A stretch of DNA of 64,000 nucleotides from Streptomyces sp. MA5143a (GCF_900290235.1 NZ_OLMK01000026.1:186001-250000); one strand, 5' to 3'; counted from the first letter of the stretch, positions 19,429 to 28,647 are shown. Translations and numbers: made by a program. Notes: generated from the sequence alone by a model not told the origin.

Positions 19429-20937
19429 GTGGACCTCGCTCTGGCGCCGGAGACACTGGCGCGATGGCAGTTCGGCATCACGACCGTCTACCACTTCCTC
19501 TTCGTCCCGCTCACGATCTCGCTTGCCGCGCTCACGGCCGGCCTGCAGACCGCCTGGGTGCGCTCGGGGAAGGAGAAGTACCTCAAGGCCACCAAGTTCT
19601 GGGGCAAGCTCTTCCTGATCAACATCGCGATGGGCGTCGTCACCGGCATCGTGCAGGAGTTCCAGTTCGGCATGAACTGGTCCGACTACTCGCGCTTCGT
19701 CGGCGACGTCTTCGGTGCCCCGCTCGCCTTCGAGGCGCTGATCGCCTTTTTCTTCGAGTCCACCTTCATCGGGCTGTGGATCTTCGGCTGGGACAAGCTG
19801 CCCCAGAAGATTCATCTGGCCTGTATATGGATGGTCTCCATCGGCACGATCCTCTCGGCCTACTTCATCCTCGCGGCCAACTCATGGATGCAGCACCCCG
19901 TCGGTTACCGCATCAACGAGGCCAAGGGCCGTGCCGAGCTGACCGACTTCTGGCTGGTGCTGACCCAGAACACGGCACTCACCCAGGTCTTCCACACCCT
20001 CTCGGCGGCCTTCCTCACCGGCGGCGCCTTCATGGTCGGCATCGCCGCGTTCCACCTGACCCGCAAGAAGCACATCCCCGTGATGAAGACCTCGCTGCGG
20101 CTCGGCCTGGTCACCGTGGTCGTCGGCGGCATGCTCACCGCGATCAGCGGCGACCTGCTGGGCAAGGTCATGTACGAGCAGCAGCCGATGAAGATGGCAG
20201 CCGCCGAGGCCCTCTGGGACGGCGAGGCGCCCGCGCCCTTCTCCGTCTTCGCCGTCGGTGACGTCGACGAGGGCCACAACAAGGTCGCCATCGAGATCCC
20301 GGGTCTGCTCTCCTTCCTGGCCAAGGACGACTTCAGCTCGTACGTCCCAGGCATCAACGACGTCAACAAGGCCGAGCAGGAGAAGTACGGGCCCGGCGAC
20401 TACCGGCCCAACATCCCCGTCGCGTACTGGGGCTTCCGCTGGATGATCGGCTTCGGGATGGCGTCGTTCGCCCTCGGTGCCGTCGGGCTCTGGCTGACCC
20501 GAAAGAAGTTCCTGCTCCCGCACCACCTCAGGGTCGGCGACGACGAGGTACCGCATCTCTCGCTCCTGCCGGGCCGGATCCTCGGCCCCACCCTCACCAA
20601 GTGGTACTGGCGGATCGCCATCCTCACCCTGGGCTTCCCGCTGATCGCCAACTCCTGGGGCTGGATCTTCACCGAGATGGGCCGCCAGCCGTGGGTCGTC
20701 TACGGCGTGCTGCGGACCCGTGACGCGGTCTCCCCCGGTGTCTCGCAAGGCGAGATCCTCACGTCGATGATCGTCTTCACCGCGCTGTACGCCATCCTCG
20801 CCGTCGTCGAGGTCAAGCTGCTCGTGAAGTACGTCAAGGCCGGGCCGCCCGAACTGACAGAGGCCGACCTCAACCCGCCCACGAAGATCGGCGGCGACTC
20901 CCGTGACGCCGACAAGCCGATGGCCTTCTCGTACTAG
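19429..20937 (+). CDS. cydA: cytochrome bd ubiquinol/menaquinol oxidase subunit I
   Basis: 502 aa membrane protein carrying the b558, b595 and d haems of the bd terminal oxidase. Landmarks are WQFGITTVYHFLFVPLTISL with an early haem His, INIAMGVVTGIVQEFQFGMN, the quinol-oxidation loop region, and FRWMIGFGMASFALG with NSWGWIFTEMGRQPW. The Q loop looks short, as in Gram-positives. GTG 19429 has AAGGAG at ideal spacing. It is first in cydA-cydB-cydCD, 20 bp before cydB, and controlled by the upstream Rex operator. Confidence 0.98.
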   Translation: MDLALAPETLARWQFGITTVYHFLFVPLTISLAALTAGLQTAWVRSGKEKYLKATKFWGKLFLINIAMGVVTGIVQEFQFGMNWSDYSRFVGDVFGAPLAFEALIAFFFESTFIGLWIFGWDKLPQKIHLACIWMVSIGTILSAYFILAANSWMQHPVGYRINEAKGRAELTDFWLVLTQNTALTQVFHTLSAAFLTGGAFMVGIAAFHLTRKKHIPVMKTSLRLGLVTVVVGGMLTAISGDLLGKVMYEQQPMKMAAAEALWDGEAPAPFSVFAVGDVDEGHNKVAIEIPGLLSFLAKDDFSSYVPGINDVNKAEQEKYGPGDYRPNIPVAYWGFRWMIGFGMASFALGAVGLWLTRKKFLLPHHLRVGDDEVPHLSLLPGRILGPTLTKWYWRIAILTLGFPLIANSWGWIFTEMGRQPWVVYGVLRTRDAVSPGVSQGEILTSMIVFTALYAILAVVEVKLLVKYVKAGPPELTEADLNPPTKIGGDSRDADKPMAFSY

Positions 20938-20957
20938 GCCGAGGGAGCTGCACAGTC

Positions 20958-21962
20958 ATGGAACTTCACGACGTCTGGTTCGTCGTCATCGCGGTCCTCT
21001 GGATCGGCTACTTCTTCCTGGAGGGCTTCGACTTCGGGGTCGGCGTCCTCACCCGGCTGCTGGCCCGGAACCGGCCGGAGAAGCGGGTCCTCATCAACAC
21101 CATCGGGCCCGTCTGGGACGGCAATGAGGTGTGGCTCCTCTCGGCGGGCGGCGCGACCTTCGCCGCCTTCCCCGAGTGGTACGCCACGCTCTTCTCCGGG
21201 TTCTATCTGCCGCTGCTGCTCATCCTGGTCTGCCTGATCGTCCGCGGTGTCGCCTTCGAGTACCGGGCCAAGCGGCCCGAGGAGAAGTGGCAACGCAACT
21301 GGGAGACCGCGATCTTCTGGACCTCGCTGCTGCCCGCCTTCCTGTGGGGTGTGGCTTTCGCCAACATCGTGCGCGGCGTCAAGATCGACCGGGACTTCGA
21401 GTACGTGGGCAGTGTTGTCGACCTGCTGAACCCGTACGCCCTGCTGGGCGGCCTGGTCACGCTGACGCTGTTCACCTTCCACGGGACGGTGTTCGTCGGG
21501 CTCAAGACCGTCGGGGACATAAGGGAACGGGCCCGGAAGCTGGCCCTGCGCGTCGGCGTCGTGACGGCGGGGCTGGCGCTGCTGTTCCTCTTCTGGACGC
21601 AGATCGAGAAGGGTGACGGCGCCTCGCTGGTCGCTTTGATCGTCGCGGTCGCCGCGCTCTTGGTGGCGCTGGTCGCCGTCCGGGCGGGCCGTGAGGGCTG
21701 GGCGTTCTCTCTGTCCGGTCTCACCATCGTGGCGGCCGTCGCGATGCTCTTCCTGACGCTCTTCCCGAACGTCATGCCGTCCTCGCTGAACGAGGACTGG
21801 AGCCTGACGGTCTCCAACGCCTCGTCGAGCCCCTACACCCTGAAGATCATGACCTGGTGCGCGGCCGTCGCCACGCCGATCGTGATGCTCTACCAGGGGT
21901 GGACGTACTGGGTGTTCCGCAAGCGGATCGGCACGCAGCACATCGCCGAGCCGGTGCACTGA
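20958..21962 (+). CDS. cydB: cytochrome bd oxidase subunit II
   Basis: 334 aa, the partner of CydA, with about nine hydrophobic helices. Conserved stretches include YFFLEGFDFGVGVL, IGPVWDGNEVWLL, FPEWYATLFSGFYLPLLLIL and RGVAFEYR. ATG 20958 has GAGGGAG upstream. It does not bind haem in most models but stabilises the oxidase. Followed by three parS palindromes and then cydCD. Confidence 0.98.
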   Translation: MELHDVWFVVIAVLWIGYFFLEGFDFGVGVLTRLLARNRPEKRVLINTIGPVWDGNEVWLLSAGGATFAAFPEWYATLFSGFYLPLLLILVCLIVRGVAFEYRAKRPEEKWQRNWETAIFWTSLLPAFLWGVAFANIVRGVKIDRDFEYVGSVVDLLNPYALLGGLVTLTLFTFHGTVFVGLKTVGDIRERARKLALRVGVVTAGLALLFLFWTQIEKGDGASLVALIVAVAALLVALVAVRAGREGWAFSLSGLTIVAAVAMLFLTLFPNVMPSSLNEDWSLTVSNASSSPYTLKIMTWCAAVATPIVMLYQGWTYWVFRKRIGTQHIAEPVH

Positions 21963-21990
21963 GTCCGGGTCCGCAGGCTGTGTTTCGCGA

Positions 21991-22006
21991 TGTTTCACGT
22001 GAAACG
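21991..22006. other. parS: parS site 1 of 3 between cydB and cydCD
   Basis: TGTTTCACGTGAAACG contains the exact 14-bp core GTTTCACGTGAAAC; only the outermost base departs from symmetry. It lies 29 bp after the cydB stop. Confidence 0.9.
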
Positions 22007-22024
22007 CGCCCTCTGCGGCCGAAG

Positions 22025-22050
22025 GGGCCTGTTTCACGTGAAACAGGCCC
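22025..22050. other. parS: parS site 2 of 3, within a 26-bp perfect palindrome
   Basis: The exact 16-bp parS (22030-22045) is extended by GGGCC/GGCCC arms to a 26-bp perfect palindrome. As RNA it would form a very stable hairpin between cydB and cydCD, so it may also shape the operon transcript. No T run follows. Confidence 0.93.
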
Positions 22051-22061
22051 GCCGAGAAGGG

Positions 22062-22077
22062 TGTTTCACGTGAAACC
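22062..22077. other. parS: parS site 3 of 3, overlapping the cydCD start
   Basis: TGTTTCACGTGAAACC holds the exact 14-bp core. Its right half supplies the probable GTG start codon of cydCD at 22070. The three cores are spaced 39 and 32 bp apart. Confidence 0.9.
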
Positions 22078-25000
22078 GATCGACCCACGACTGCTGCGGT
22101 ACGCGCGAGCTACCCGCCTCTTCCTCACGGCGGTTGTTGGCTTGGGTGCCGTCGGGGCCGCGCTCGTCATCGCGCAGGCGATGCTCATCGCCGAGGTGGT
22201 GGTCGGTGCCTTCCAGCACGGGCTGACCGTTCGTGAACTCAACACTCCCCTGCTGTTGTTGGTGGCCGTCGCGGTGGGACGGGCCGTCGTCTCGTGGCTC
22301 ACCGAGTTGGCTGCCCATCGTGCGAGTGCGGCCGTGAAGTCGGAGCTCCGAGGCCGTCTTCTGGAACGAGCCGTCGCGCTCGGACCCGGCTGGCTCAGTG
22401 GCCAGCGCACAGGCTCACTGGTCGCCCTCGCCACTCGCGGCGTCGACGCCCTCGACGACTACTTCTCGCGCTACCTGCCGCAGTTGGGCCTCGCGGTGGT
22501 CGTGCCCGTGGCAGTGCTCGCACGGATCGTCACCGAGGACTGGGTGTCGGCAGCGATCATCGTCGGCACTCTTCCCCTGATCCCGATCTTCATGGTGCTC
22601 ATCGGCTGGGCCACTCGCTCCCAGATGGATCGCCAGTGGCGCCTGCTGTCCCGGCTCTCTGGGCACTTCCTCGACGTCGTGGCCGGGCTGCCGACGCTCA
22701 AGGTGTTCGGCCGAGCCAAGGCCCAGGCAGAGTCGATCAAACGGATCACCGGCGAGTACCGGCAGGCGACCATGCGCACGCTGCGGATCGCGTTCCTGTC
22801 GTCCTTCGCCCTGGAACTGCTGGCGACGATCTCGGTGGCGCTGGTCGCGGTCACCATCGGTATGCGGCTCGTGCACGGCGAGATGGATCTGTACATCGGA
22901 CTCGTCATCCTCATCCTGGCGCCCGAGGCCTACCTGCCCCTACGCCAGGTGGGCGCCCAGTTCCACGCGGCCGCCGAAGGGCTCGCGGCGGCCGAGGACA
23001 TCTTCGAGGTCCTGGAGACACCGGTCCCGGCGTCCGGCACGGGGACCGTCCCGTCCTCGGCTGACATCCGCTTTGAGGGCGTGACGGTCCGGTACCCCGA
23101 GCGCTCGTACGACGCTGTCTCCGAGGTGTCCTTCACCGTCGCGCCCGGCGAGACGGTGGCGCTCGTCGGGCCGAGCGGGGTGGGCAAGTCCACGCTCCTG
23201 AACGTCCTGCTGGGGTTCACCAGGACCACCGCGGGCACCGTGTCGGTCGGCGGAACCGATCTCCCCGTGCTCGACATGGAGCAGTGGCGCTCACGGGTCG
23301 CCTGGGTGCCGCAGCGCCCCCACCTGTACGCCGGGTCCATCACCGAGAACGTACGGCTGGCCCGGCCGGACGCGGACGACGCGGCGGTGCGGCGGGCGCT
23401 GGCCGACGCCGGAGCCCTGGAGTTCGTGGACGCGCTGCCCGACGGGGCCGACACGGTGCTTGGTGAGGACGGCGCCGGTCTCTCCGCCGGCCAGCGGCAA
23501 CGGCTCGCGCTCGCCAGGGCCTTCCTTGCCGACCGGCCCGTCCTGCTCCTCGACGAGCCGACAGCCTCGCTGGACGGGGAGACCGAGGCGGAGGTCGTGG
23601 AAGCGGTACGGCGGCTCGCCGTCGGCCGGACGGTCCTTCTTGTAGTGCACCGACCGGCGCTGCTCGACGTGGCGGACCGGGTGGTCCGGCTGGAGGCTGC
23701 CAAGGAGTCCGCCGTGGCATCCTCCGTCGACCGCGCGGAAGGGGCTGCGCCCCGCCGACCCGACCAGCCGGAGACGATGGCCGCAGTGCCTTCTGTGTCC
23801 CTCCCGCTCAAGCGGGAAGGTGGCGTGCTGACCCGCGTCCGTCATATGGCCGGGCCCCGGCGGGGCCGCCTCGCTCTCGCCCTGCTGCTCGGCAGCCTCG
23901 CCCTCGGCAGCGCCGTCGGACTGATGGCGACGTCAGGGTGGCTGATCTCGCGGGCCTCGCAACAGCCTCCCGTGCTGTATCTGATGGTCGCGGTGACGGC
24001 CACACGGGCGTTCGGGATCGGGCGGGCCGTGTTCCGGTACGCGGAGCGGCTGGTGTCGCACGACGCCGTGCTGCGGATGCTCGCCGACGCCAGGGTGGCC
24101 GTCTACCGGCGACTGGAGCGCCTGGCACCCGCCGGGCTGCGCACGATACGGCGGGGTGACCTGCTTTCACGGCTCGTCGCCGATGTGGACGCCCTGCAGG
24201 ACTACTGGGTGCGCTGGTTGCTGCCGGCCGGTGCGGCCGTGGCTGTGTCCGCCGCCTCTGTCGGGTTCACCGCCTGGCTGCTGCCCGAGGCTGGTGCGGC
24301 CCTCGCCGTCGGGCTGCTGGCGGCCGGGGCCGGGGTGCCCCTGGTGAGCGGAGCCGTGGCCCGGCGGGCCGAGCATCGATTGGCGCCCGCTCGTGGCGTG
24401 CTGGCCACCCGAGTGGCCGACCTGTTGAGCGGCACCGCCGAGCTGGCGGTCGCCGGCGCTCTGCCCGCTCGCACCGCCGAGGCGAAGCGAGCCGACCGGG
24501 TTCTCACCAGGATCGCCTCACGTGCCGCCACCGCCACCGCGATCGGCGACGGTCTGACGGCGCTCGTGTCGGGGCTCACTGTCGCCGGCACCGCGCTGCT
24601 GGGAGCCCGGGCGGTCGGCGACGGACGCCTGAGCGGTGTGGCCATGGCCGTCGTCGTACTCACCCCACTCGCCGCGTTCGAGGCGGTGCTCGGCATGCCG
24701 CTCGCGAGCCAGTTCCGCCAGCGGGTGCGCAGGAGCGCGGAGCGGGTCTACGAGGTGCTGGACGCCCCTGACCCCGTCCGCGAACCGGAGCGGCCCGCGA
24801 AGCCGCCGGTGTCGCCGTTCCCGCTGCGCCTCGAAGGGCTCGGGGCCCGGTACACGGGCCAGGAGCGGGATGCGCTCGCCGGGCTGGACCTCACCCTCGA
24901 ACAGGGCCGGAGGGTCGCCGTCGTCGGCGTCTCGGGTGCGGGCAAGACGACGCTCGCCCAGGTGCTGCTGCGGTTCCTGGACGTGCGCGAGGGGACGTAC

Positions 25001-25564
25001 ACGCTGGGCGGCGCGGACGCCTCCACGCTCGACGGGGACGACGTACGGCGGCTCGTGGGGCTGTGCGCCCAGGACGCGCACCTCTTCGACAGCTCCGTGC
25101 GCGAGAACCTGCTGCTGGCCCGCAAGGACGCCGACGAGGAAGACCTGCGGGACGCGCTCGCGCGGGCGCGGCTGCTCGACTGGGTCGACGGACTCCCCGA
25201 CGGACTCGACACGTTGATCGGTGAGCACGGGGCGCGGCTCTCCGGTGGTCAGCGTCAGCGGCTCGCCCTCGCCCGGGTGTTGCTGGCCGACTTCCCCGTC
25301 CTCGTCCTGGACGAGCCGGCCGAACACCTCGACCTGCCGACGGCCGACGCGCTCACCGCCGATCTGCTGGCCGCGACCGAGGGCCGCACGACCCTGCTGA
25401 TCACCCACCGGCTGGCAGGGCTGGACGCCGTGGACGAGGTCGTCGTGCTGGCGGAGGGGTGTGTCGCGCAGCGCGGGACATACGCCGAACTGATCTCGGT
25501 GGACGGCCCCTTGCGGGCGATGGTCGAGCGGGAGGCGGCGGGAGAGTCGCTGGTCAGGGCCTGA
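22070..25564 (+). CDS. cydCD: fused thiol exporter CydD-CydC (ABC transporter)
   Basis: About 1164 aa, two ABC half-transporters in one chain. The CydD half has six helices, Walker A GPSGVGKST near residue 367, signature LSAGQRQRLALARAF near 470 and LLLDEPTASLD. The CydC half has its own helices (SGWLISRASQQPPVLYLMV), Walker A GVSGAGKTT near 953, LSGGQRQRLALARVLL near 1056 and LVLDEPAEHLD. CydDC exports cysteine/glutathione-type thiols needed for bd oxidase haem assembly; the actinobacterial fusion is common. GTG 22070 with GAAGGG upstream is preferred; GTG 22061 is an alternative. Transcribed with cydAB. Confidence 0.96.
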   Translation: MKPIDPRLLRYARATRLFLTAVVGLGAVGAALVIAQAMLIAEVVVGAFQHGLTVRELNTPLLLLVAVAVGRAVVSWLTELAAHRASAAVKSELRGRLLERAVALGPGWLSGQRTGSLVALATRGVDALDDYFSRYLPQLGLAVVVPVAVLARIVTEDWVSAAIIVGTLPLIPIFMVLIGWATRSQMDRQWRLLSRLSGHFLDVVAGLPTLKVFGRAKAQAESIKRITGEYRQATMRTLRIAFLSSFALELLATISVALVAVTIGMRLVHGEMDLYIGLVILILAPEAYLPLRQVGAQFHAAAEGLAAAEDIFEVLETPVPASGTGTVPSSADIRFEGVTVRYPERSYDAVSEVSFTVAPGETVALVGPSGVGKSTLLNVLLGFTRTTAGTVSVGGTDLPVLDMEQWRSRVAWVPQRPHLYAGSITENVRLARPDADDAAVRRALADAGALEFVDALPDGADTVLGEDGAGLSAGQRQRLALARAFLADRPVLLLDEPTASLDGETEAEVVEAVRRLAVGRTVLLVVHRPALLDVADRVVRLEAAKESAVASSVDRAEGAAPRRPDQPETMAAVPSVSLPLKREGGVLTRVRHMAGPRRGRLALALLLGSLALGSAVGLMATSGWLISRASQQPPVLYLMVAVTATRAFGIGRAVFRYAERLVSHDAVLRMLADARVAVYRRLERLAPAGLRTIRRGDLLSRLVADVDALQDYWVRWLLPAGAAVAVSAASVGFTAWLLPEAGAALAVGLLAAGAGVPLVSGAVARRAEHRLAPARGVLATRVADLLSGTAELAVAGALPARTAEAKRADRVLTRIASRAATATAIGDGLTALVSGLTVAGTALLGARAVGDGRLSGVAMAVVVLTPLAAFEAVLGMPLASQFRQRVRRSAERVYEVLDAPDPVREPERPAKPPVSPFPLRLEGLGARYTGQERDALAGLDLTLEQGRRVAVVGVSGAGKTTLAQVLLRFLDVREGTYTLGGADASTLDGDDVRRLVGLCAQDAHLFDSSVRENLLLARKDADEEDLRDALARARLLDWVDGLPDGLDTLIGEHGARLSGGQRQRLALARVLLADFPVLVLDEPAEHLDLPTADALTADLLAATEGRTTLLITHRLAGLDAVDEVVVLAEGCVAQRGTYAELISVDGPLRAMVEREAAGESLVRA

Positions 25565-25975
25565 GACTTTGACCAAGGGCGGAGCACCGTTGTGCGCATA
25601 CGGTCTCGGGCGCTGTCGAGGCTGGTGCAGCGTCAGGTGCCCTACCCATGCGGGGGTGTAGGCAAGGAGCGTCGCCGAACCCGAGGGGTGGGACCCCTGT
25701 TCGGAGCAGATGTCCTGGTCCACCCAGCGCAGGGTGTTCCCCGGCCGGGCGCCCCGGACATGACCAGGTCTCCGTCGCGGGCCACGATCACGGCATGCGT
25801 TCACTTCGCCGACATCGGGTTCTCGTCGCCGTGTTGCGACGACCTCGGCCGGACCGCCCGAGCCCAGTACCGCGAGGGCGGCGGGATGCCGGACGGGGAC
25901 GAGGATGCGGGCGCTTCGGCCCGAGCGCGGGCGCCCGCTGTGGCGGGACATCCCGGCTGCGGCGCTCCGCCCTGA
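25565..25975. other. convergent gap with a strong hairpin, no sure gene
   Basis: Lies between the stops of cydCD and the HAD gene. A stable stem-loop at 25675-25704 has inner arms AGGGGT/ACCCCT and outer arms CCGAAC/GTTCGG; it could end transcripts or belong to a small RNA. Short stretches with coding-like codon bias appear in two different plus frames (around 25800-25915, then 25905-25975 reading RPLWRDIPAAALRPDYG), possibly a frameshifted remnant. Nothing can be named. Confidence 0.4.
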
Positions 25976-26845
25976 TTACGGCCGTTCGGCCAGCAGGCGT
26001 TCGATGACGACCGCGACGCCGTCCTCGTTGTTGGCGACGGTTCGGCCGGAGGCGGCCGTGAGGACGTCCGGGTGCGCGTTGCCCATGGCGTACGACTGGC
26101 CGGCCCAGGTGAGCATCTCCACGTCGTTCGGCATGTCACCGAAGGCGACGACCTCCTCGTGCGAGATACCGCGCTCGGCGCAGCACAGGGCGAGGGTGCT
26201 GGCCTTGGAGACACCCGGGCCGCTGATCTCCAGCAGGGCGCTGGGGCTGGACCGGGTGATGGTGGCGCGATCGCCGACGGCCAGGCGGGCGGTGGCGAGG
26301 AAGTCGTCGGGGTCGAGCGAGGGGTGGTACGCGAGGATCTTCAGCACCGGCTCGTGGTCGGCGACACCGCCCAGGGCCAGCAGCTTCTCGGCCGGCGCCA
26401 GGATGTCGGGGATCTCCATGTGGAGCTTCGGGTACTCGGGCTCCTGGTTGAAGCCGTACGTCTGCTCGACGGCGTAGACCGTGCCCGGCGCGGCGTCACG
26501 CACCAGCCTCACGGCGTCGAGCGCGTTCTCCCGCGCCAGCGCGCGGACCTTGACGAAACGGTGGGCGCCTGGGCCGCCGTGCAGGTCGACGACGGCCGCT
26601 CCGTTGCCGCAGATCGCGAGGCCGTGGCCGTGGACGTGCTCGCTCACGACGTCCATCCAGCGGGCGGGGCGCCCGGTGACGAAGAAGACCTCGATACCGG
26701 CCTGCTCGGCGGCCGCCAGGGCGGCGACCGTACGCGGGGAGACGGACTTGTCGTCTCGGAGCAGGGTGCCGTCGAGGTCCGTGGCTATCAGCCGCGGCGG
26801 GACGGTCGGGGCCGGGGTCTCGGGCTGTCTCGTCGCTGAGGTCAC
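25976..26845 (-). CDS. HAD-superfamily (Cof-type) sugar-phosphate phosphatase
   Basis: About 289 aa. Motif [15 protein letters not shown], motif II FFVTGRPARWMDVV, and the motif III/IV end [20 protein letters not shown] with MGNAHPDV are typical of Cof/YbiV-like HAD-IIB hydrolases. These have a C2 cap and act on sugar phosphates or flavin-type phosphates. The substrate is not predictable. GTG 26845 with GGGG four bases upstream is preferred; ATG 26854 is possible. A paralogue of the same class lies at 37808-38662. Confidence 0.88.
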   Translation of the reverse strand: MTSATRQPETPAPTVPPRLIATDLDGTLLRDDKSVSPRTVAALAAAEQAGIEVFFVTGRPARWMDVVSEHVHGHGLAICGNGAAVVDLHGGPGAHRFVKVRALARENALDAVRLVRDAAPGTVYAVEQTYGFNQEPEYPKLHMEIPDILAPAEKLLALGGVADHEPVLKILAYHPSLDPDDFLATARLAVGDRATITRSSPSALLEISGPGVSKASTLALCCAERGISHEEVVAFGDMPNDVEMLTWAGQSYAMGNAHPDVLTAASGRTVANNEDGVAVVIERLLAERP

Positions 26846-27001
26846 GGACCCCATTGTCGCGCATATGCGTGCACGGCCGTGCGGGCGCCCGCACACGTGA
26901 GTGATGCCTGCCCTGTGCATGCGTCTCGACCTGCGCGGATACGGCCGTGGAGCCGTGACGTCCCCGGCTGCGGCTGCGGCCGGGGACGCTGACCGACGGG
27001 T

Positions 27002-27904
27002 TCAGGACAGTTGGGCGGGGGCCTCCATGGCGATGCGTTCGAAGACCTTCTCGTCCGCCGCGAAGTCGGAGTCCGGGATCGGCCAGTGGAGCACGATGTC
27101 GGTGAAGCCCAGCTCGGCGTGGCGGCCGGCGAAGTCCACGAACGCGTCGAGCGACTCCAGCGGGCGGCCGCGGTCCGGGGTGAAGCCGGTGAGCAGGACC
27201 TTGTCGATCCCGGCGGCATCCCGTCCGATCTGGGCGGCCGCGTCGGCCAGCCTCTCGATCTGCCCGCGCATGGCCTGCACGGACTGCTCCGGAGTGCCCG
27301 TCTCGAACAGCTTGGGGTCCCCCGTGGTCACCCACGCCTGTCCGTGGCGCGCCGCGAGCTTCATGCCGCGAGGGCCGGTGGCGGCCACCGCGAAGGGCAG
27401 CCTGGGGCGCTGGACGCAGCCGGGGATGTTACGTGCCTCGTGGGCCGAGTAGTAGTCGCCCTCGAAGGAGACGGAGTCCTCCCTGAGCAGCCGGTCGAGC
27501 AGGGGAACGAACTCGGCGAACCGGTCGGCGCGCTCACGCGGTGTCCACGGCTCCTGGCCGAGCACGGTGGCGTCGAAACCGGTGCCGCCCGCCCCTACGC
27601 CGAGGGTGATCCGGCCGCCGGAGATGTCGTCGAGGGAGATCAGTTCCTTGGCGAGGGTCACCGGGTGGCGGAAGTTCGGCGAGGTCACCAGGGTGCCGAG
27701 GCGCAGCCGGTCGGTGACCGCGGCCGCGGCGGTCAGGGTCGGTACGGCGCCGTACCACGGCCCGTCACGGAAGGTCCGCCACGACAGGTGGTCGTATGTG
27801 TACGCGGTGTGGAACCCGAGCTGGTCGGCCCGCTGCCAGGTGGTGCGGCCGCCGTCGTGCCAGCGGAGGTACGGCAGGATCACGGTGCTCAGACGCAGAC
27901 TCAT
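27002..27904 (-). CDS. LLM-class F420-dependent oxidoreductase
   Basis: 300 aa luciferase-like TIM barrel. Signature stretches are VILPYLRWHDG, LGFHTAYTYDHLSWRTF, RLRLGTLVTSPNFRHP, SGGRITLGVGAGG and PFAVAATGPRGMKLAARHGQ. Actinobacterial members of this class usually bind coenzyme F420, some bind FMN. The substrate is unknown. ATG 27904 begins MSLRLSTV. It stands alone between the HAD gene and kptA. Confidence 0.88.
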   Translation of the reverse strand: MSLRLSTVILPYLRWHDGGRTTWQRADQLGFHTAYTYDHLSWRTFRDGPWYGAVPTLTAAAAVTDRLRLGTLVTSPNFRHPVTLAKELISLDDISGGRITLGVGAGGTGFDATVLGQEPWTPRERADRFAEFVPLLDRLLREDSVSFEGDYYSAHEARNIPGCVQRPRLPFAVAATGPRGMKLAARHGQAWVTTGDPKLFETGTPEQSVQAMRGQIERLADAAAQIGRDAAGIDKVLLTGFTPDRGRPLESLDAFVDFAGRHAELGFTDIVLHWPIPDSDFAADEKVFERIAMEAPAQLS

Positions 27905-27976
27905 GTTTCGAGCGTAAGCGCAGACGCGCGATGGTCCGACCCGGGGCGGGAGCGGTCCGTCCGGTCCGGGGCGTGG

Positions 27977-28525
27977 TCAGTGGGCCTGCGGGAAGCGCAG
28001 GTACTGGGGCGGAACCGCCTCGGTCAGCCAGACGCCGTTGGCGCTGACCCGGAACACATGGCCGTCGCGGTGCATCGCTCCGGTGTCGACGGAGAGAACG
28101 ACCGGACGGCCGCGTCGGGCACCGACCCGGGTGGCTGTCTCGCGGTCGGACGACAGGTGCACGTCGTGCCGGTTCATGGGCCGCAGGCCCTCCGCGCGGA
28201 TCGCCGTCAGACAGGCCGCGACTGTCCCGTGGTAGAGGTACGGCGGCGGGGTCGCCGCAGGCAGGCCGAGGTCCACCTCGACGGTGTGGCCCTGATTGGC
28301 GCGGATGCGGTCGCCCCGCACGGCGAAGCGCCGCTTGTCGTTGGCTTCGACCACGTGGTCGAGTTCCGCCCTGGTGAAGCGGAAGCCGTGTGCGGCGGCC
28401 GCCTCGATGAGTGTGTCGATCTCGACCCAGCCGGCCTCGTCCAGAGTGAGCCCGATCCGCTCGGGCTGGTGTCGGAGATGCTTGGAGAGGTACTTCGACA
28501 CCTTCACGGTGCGTCTTTCGTCCAT
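27977..28525 (-). CDS. kptA: RNA 2'-phosphotransferase (Tpt1/KptA)
   Basis: 182 aa. Family motifs are KVSKYLSKHLRHQPE, LDEAGWVEIDTLI, RFAVRGDRIRANQGHTV, PYLYHGT and HLSSDRETATRVG. Yeast Tpt1 removes the 2'-phosphate left by tRNA splicing using NAD+, forming ADP-ribose 1'',2''-cyclic phosphate. Bacteria lack that splicing route, so the cellular role is unclear; end-repair of RNA or nucleic-acid ADP-ribosylation has been proposed. ATG 28525 is chosen by homologous length. DnaA boxes lie just upstream. Confidence 0.92.
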   Translation of the reverse strand: MDERRTVKVSKYLSKHLRHQPERIGLTLDEAGWVEIDTLIEAAAAHGFRFTRAELDHVVEANDKRRFAVRGDRIRANQGHTVEVDLGLPAATPPPYLYHGTVAACLTAIRAEGLRPMNRHDVHLSSDRETATRVGARRGRPVVLSVDTGAMHRDGHVFRVSANGVWLTEAVPPQYLRFPQAH

Positions 28526-28580
28526 GCCGCCAGCGTGCCCGCGAGACACGCGTCACGCACGCGATTTTGGGCGGGATGTT

Positions 28581-28634
28581 TGATCCACAGCCAAGTGGAG
28601 TTATCCACAGGGGAATTGAAGATTCTGTGGACAA
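28581..28634. other. three DnaA boxes upstream of kptA
   Basis: TTATCCACA at 28601-28609 is exact, TGTGGACAA at 28626-28634 is the reverse complement of the Streptomyces box TTGTCCACA, and TGATCCACA at 28581-28589 has one mismatch. They fill the 122-bp gap between kptA and the MerR gene. DnaA could be titrated here or influence kptA transcription. Confidence 0.75.
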
Positions 28635-28647
28635 CCCGGCACCCTCT

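Noticed and set aside
25801..26214. Minus-strand frame of 137 codons entering the HAD gene
   Set aside because: Overlaps the HAD gene in a shadow frame with no ribosome binding site.
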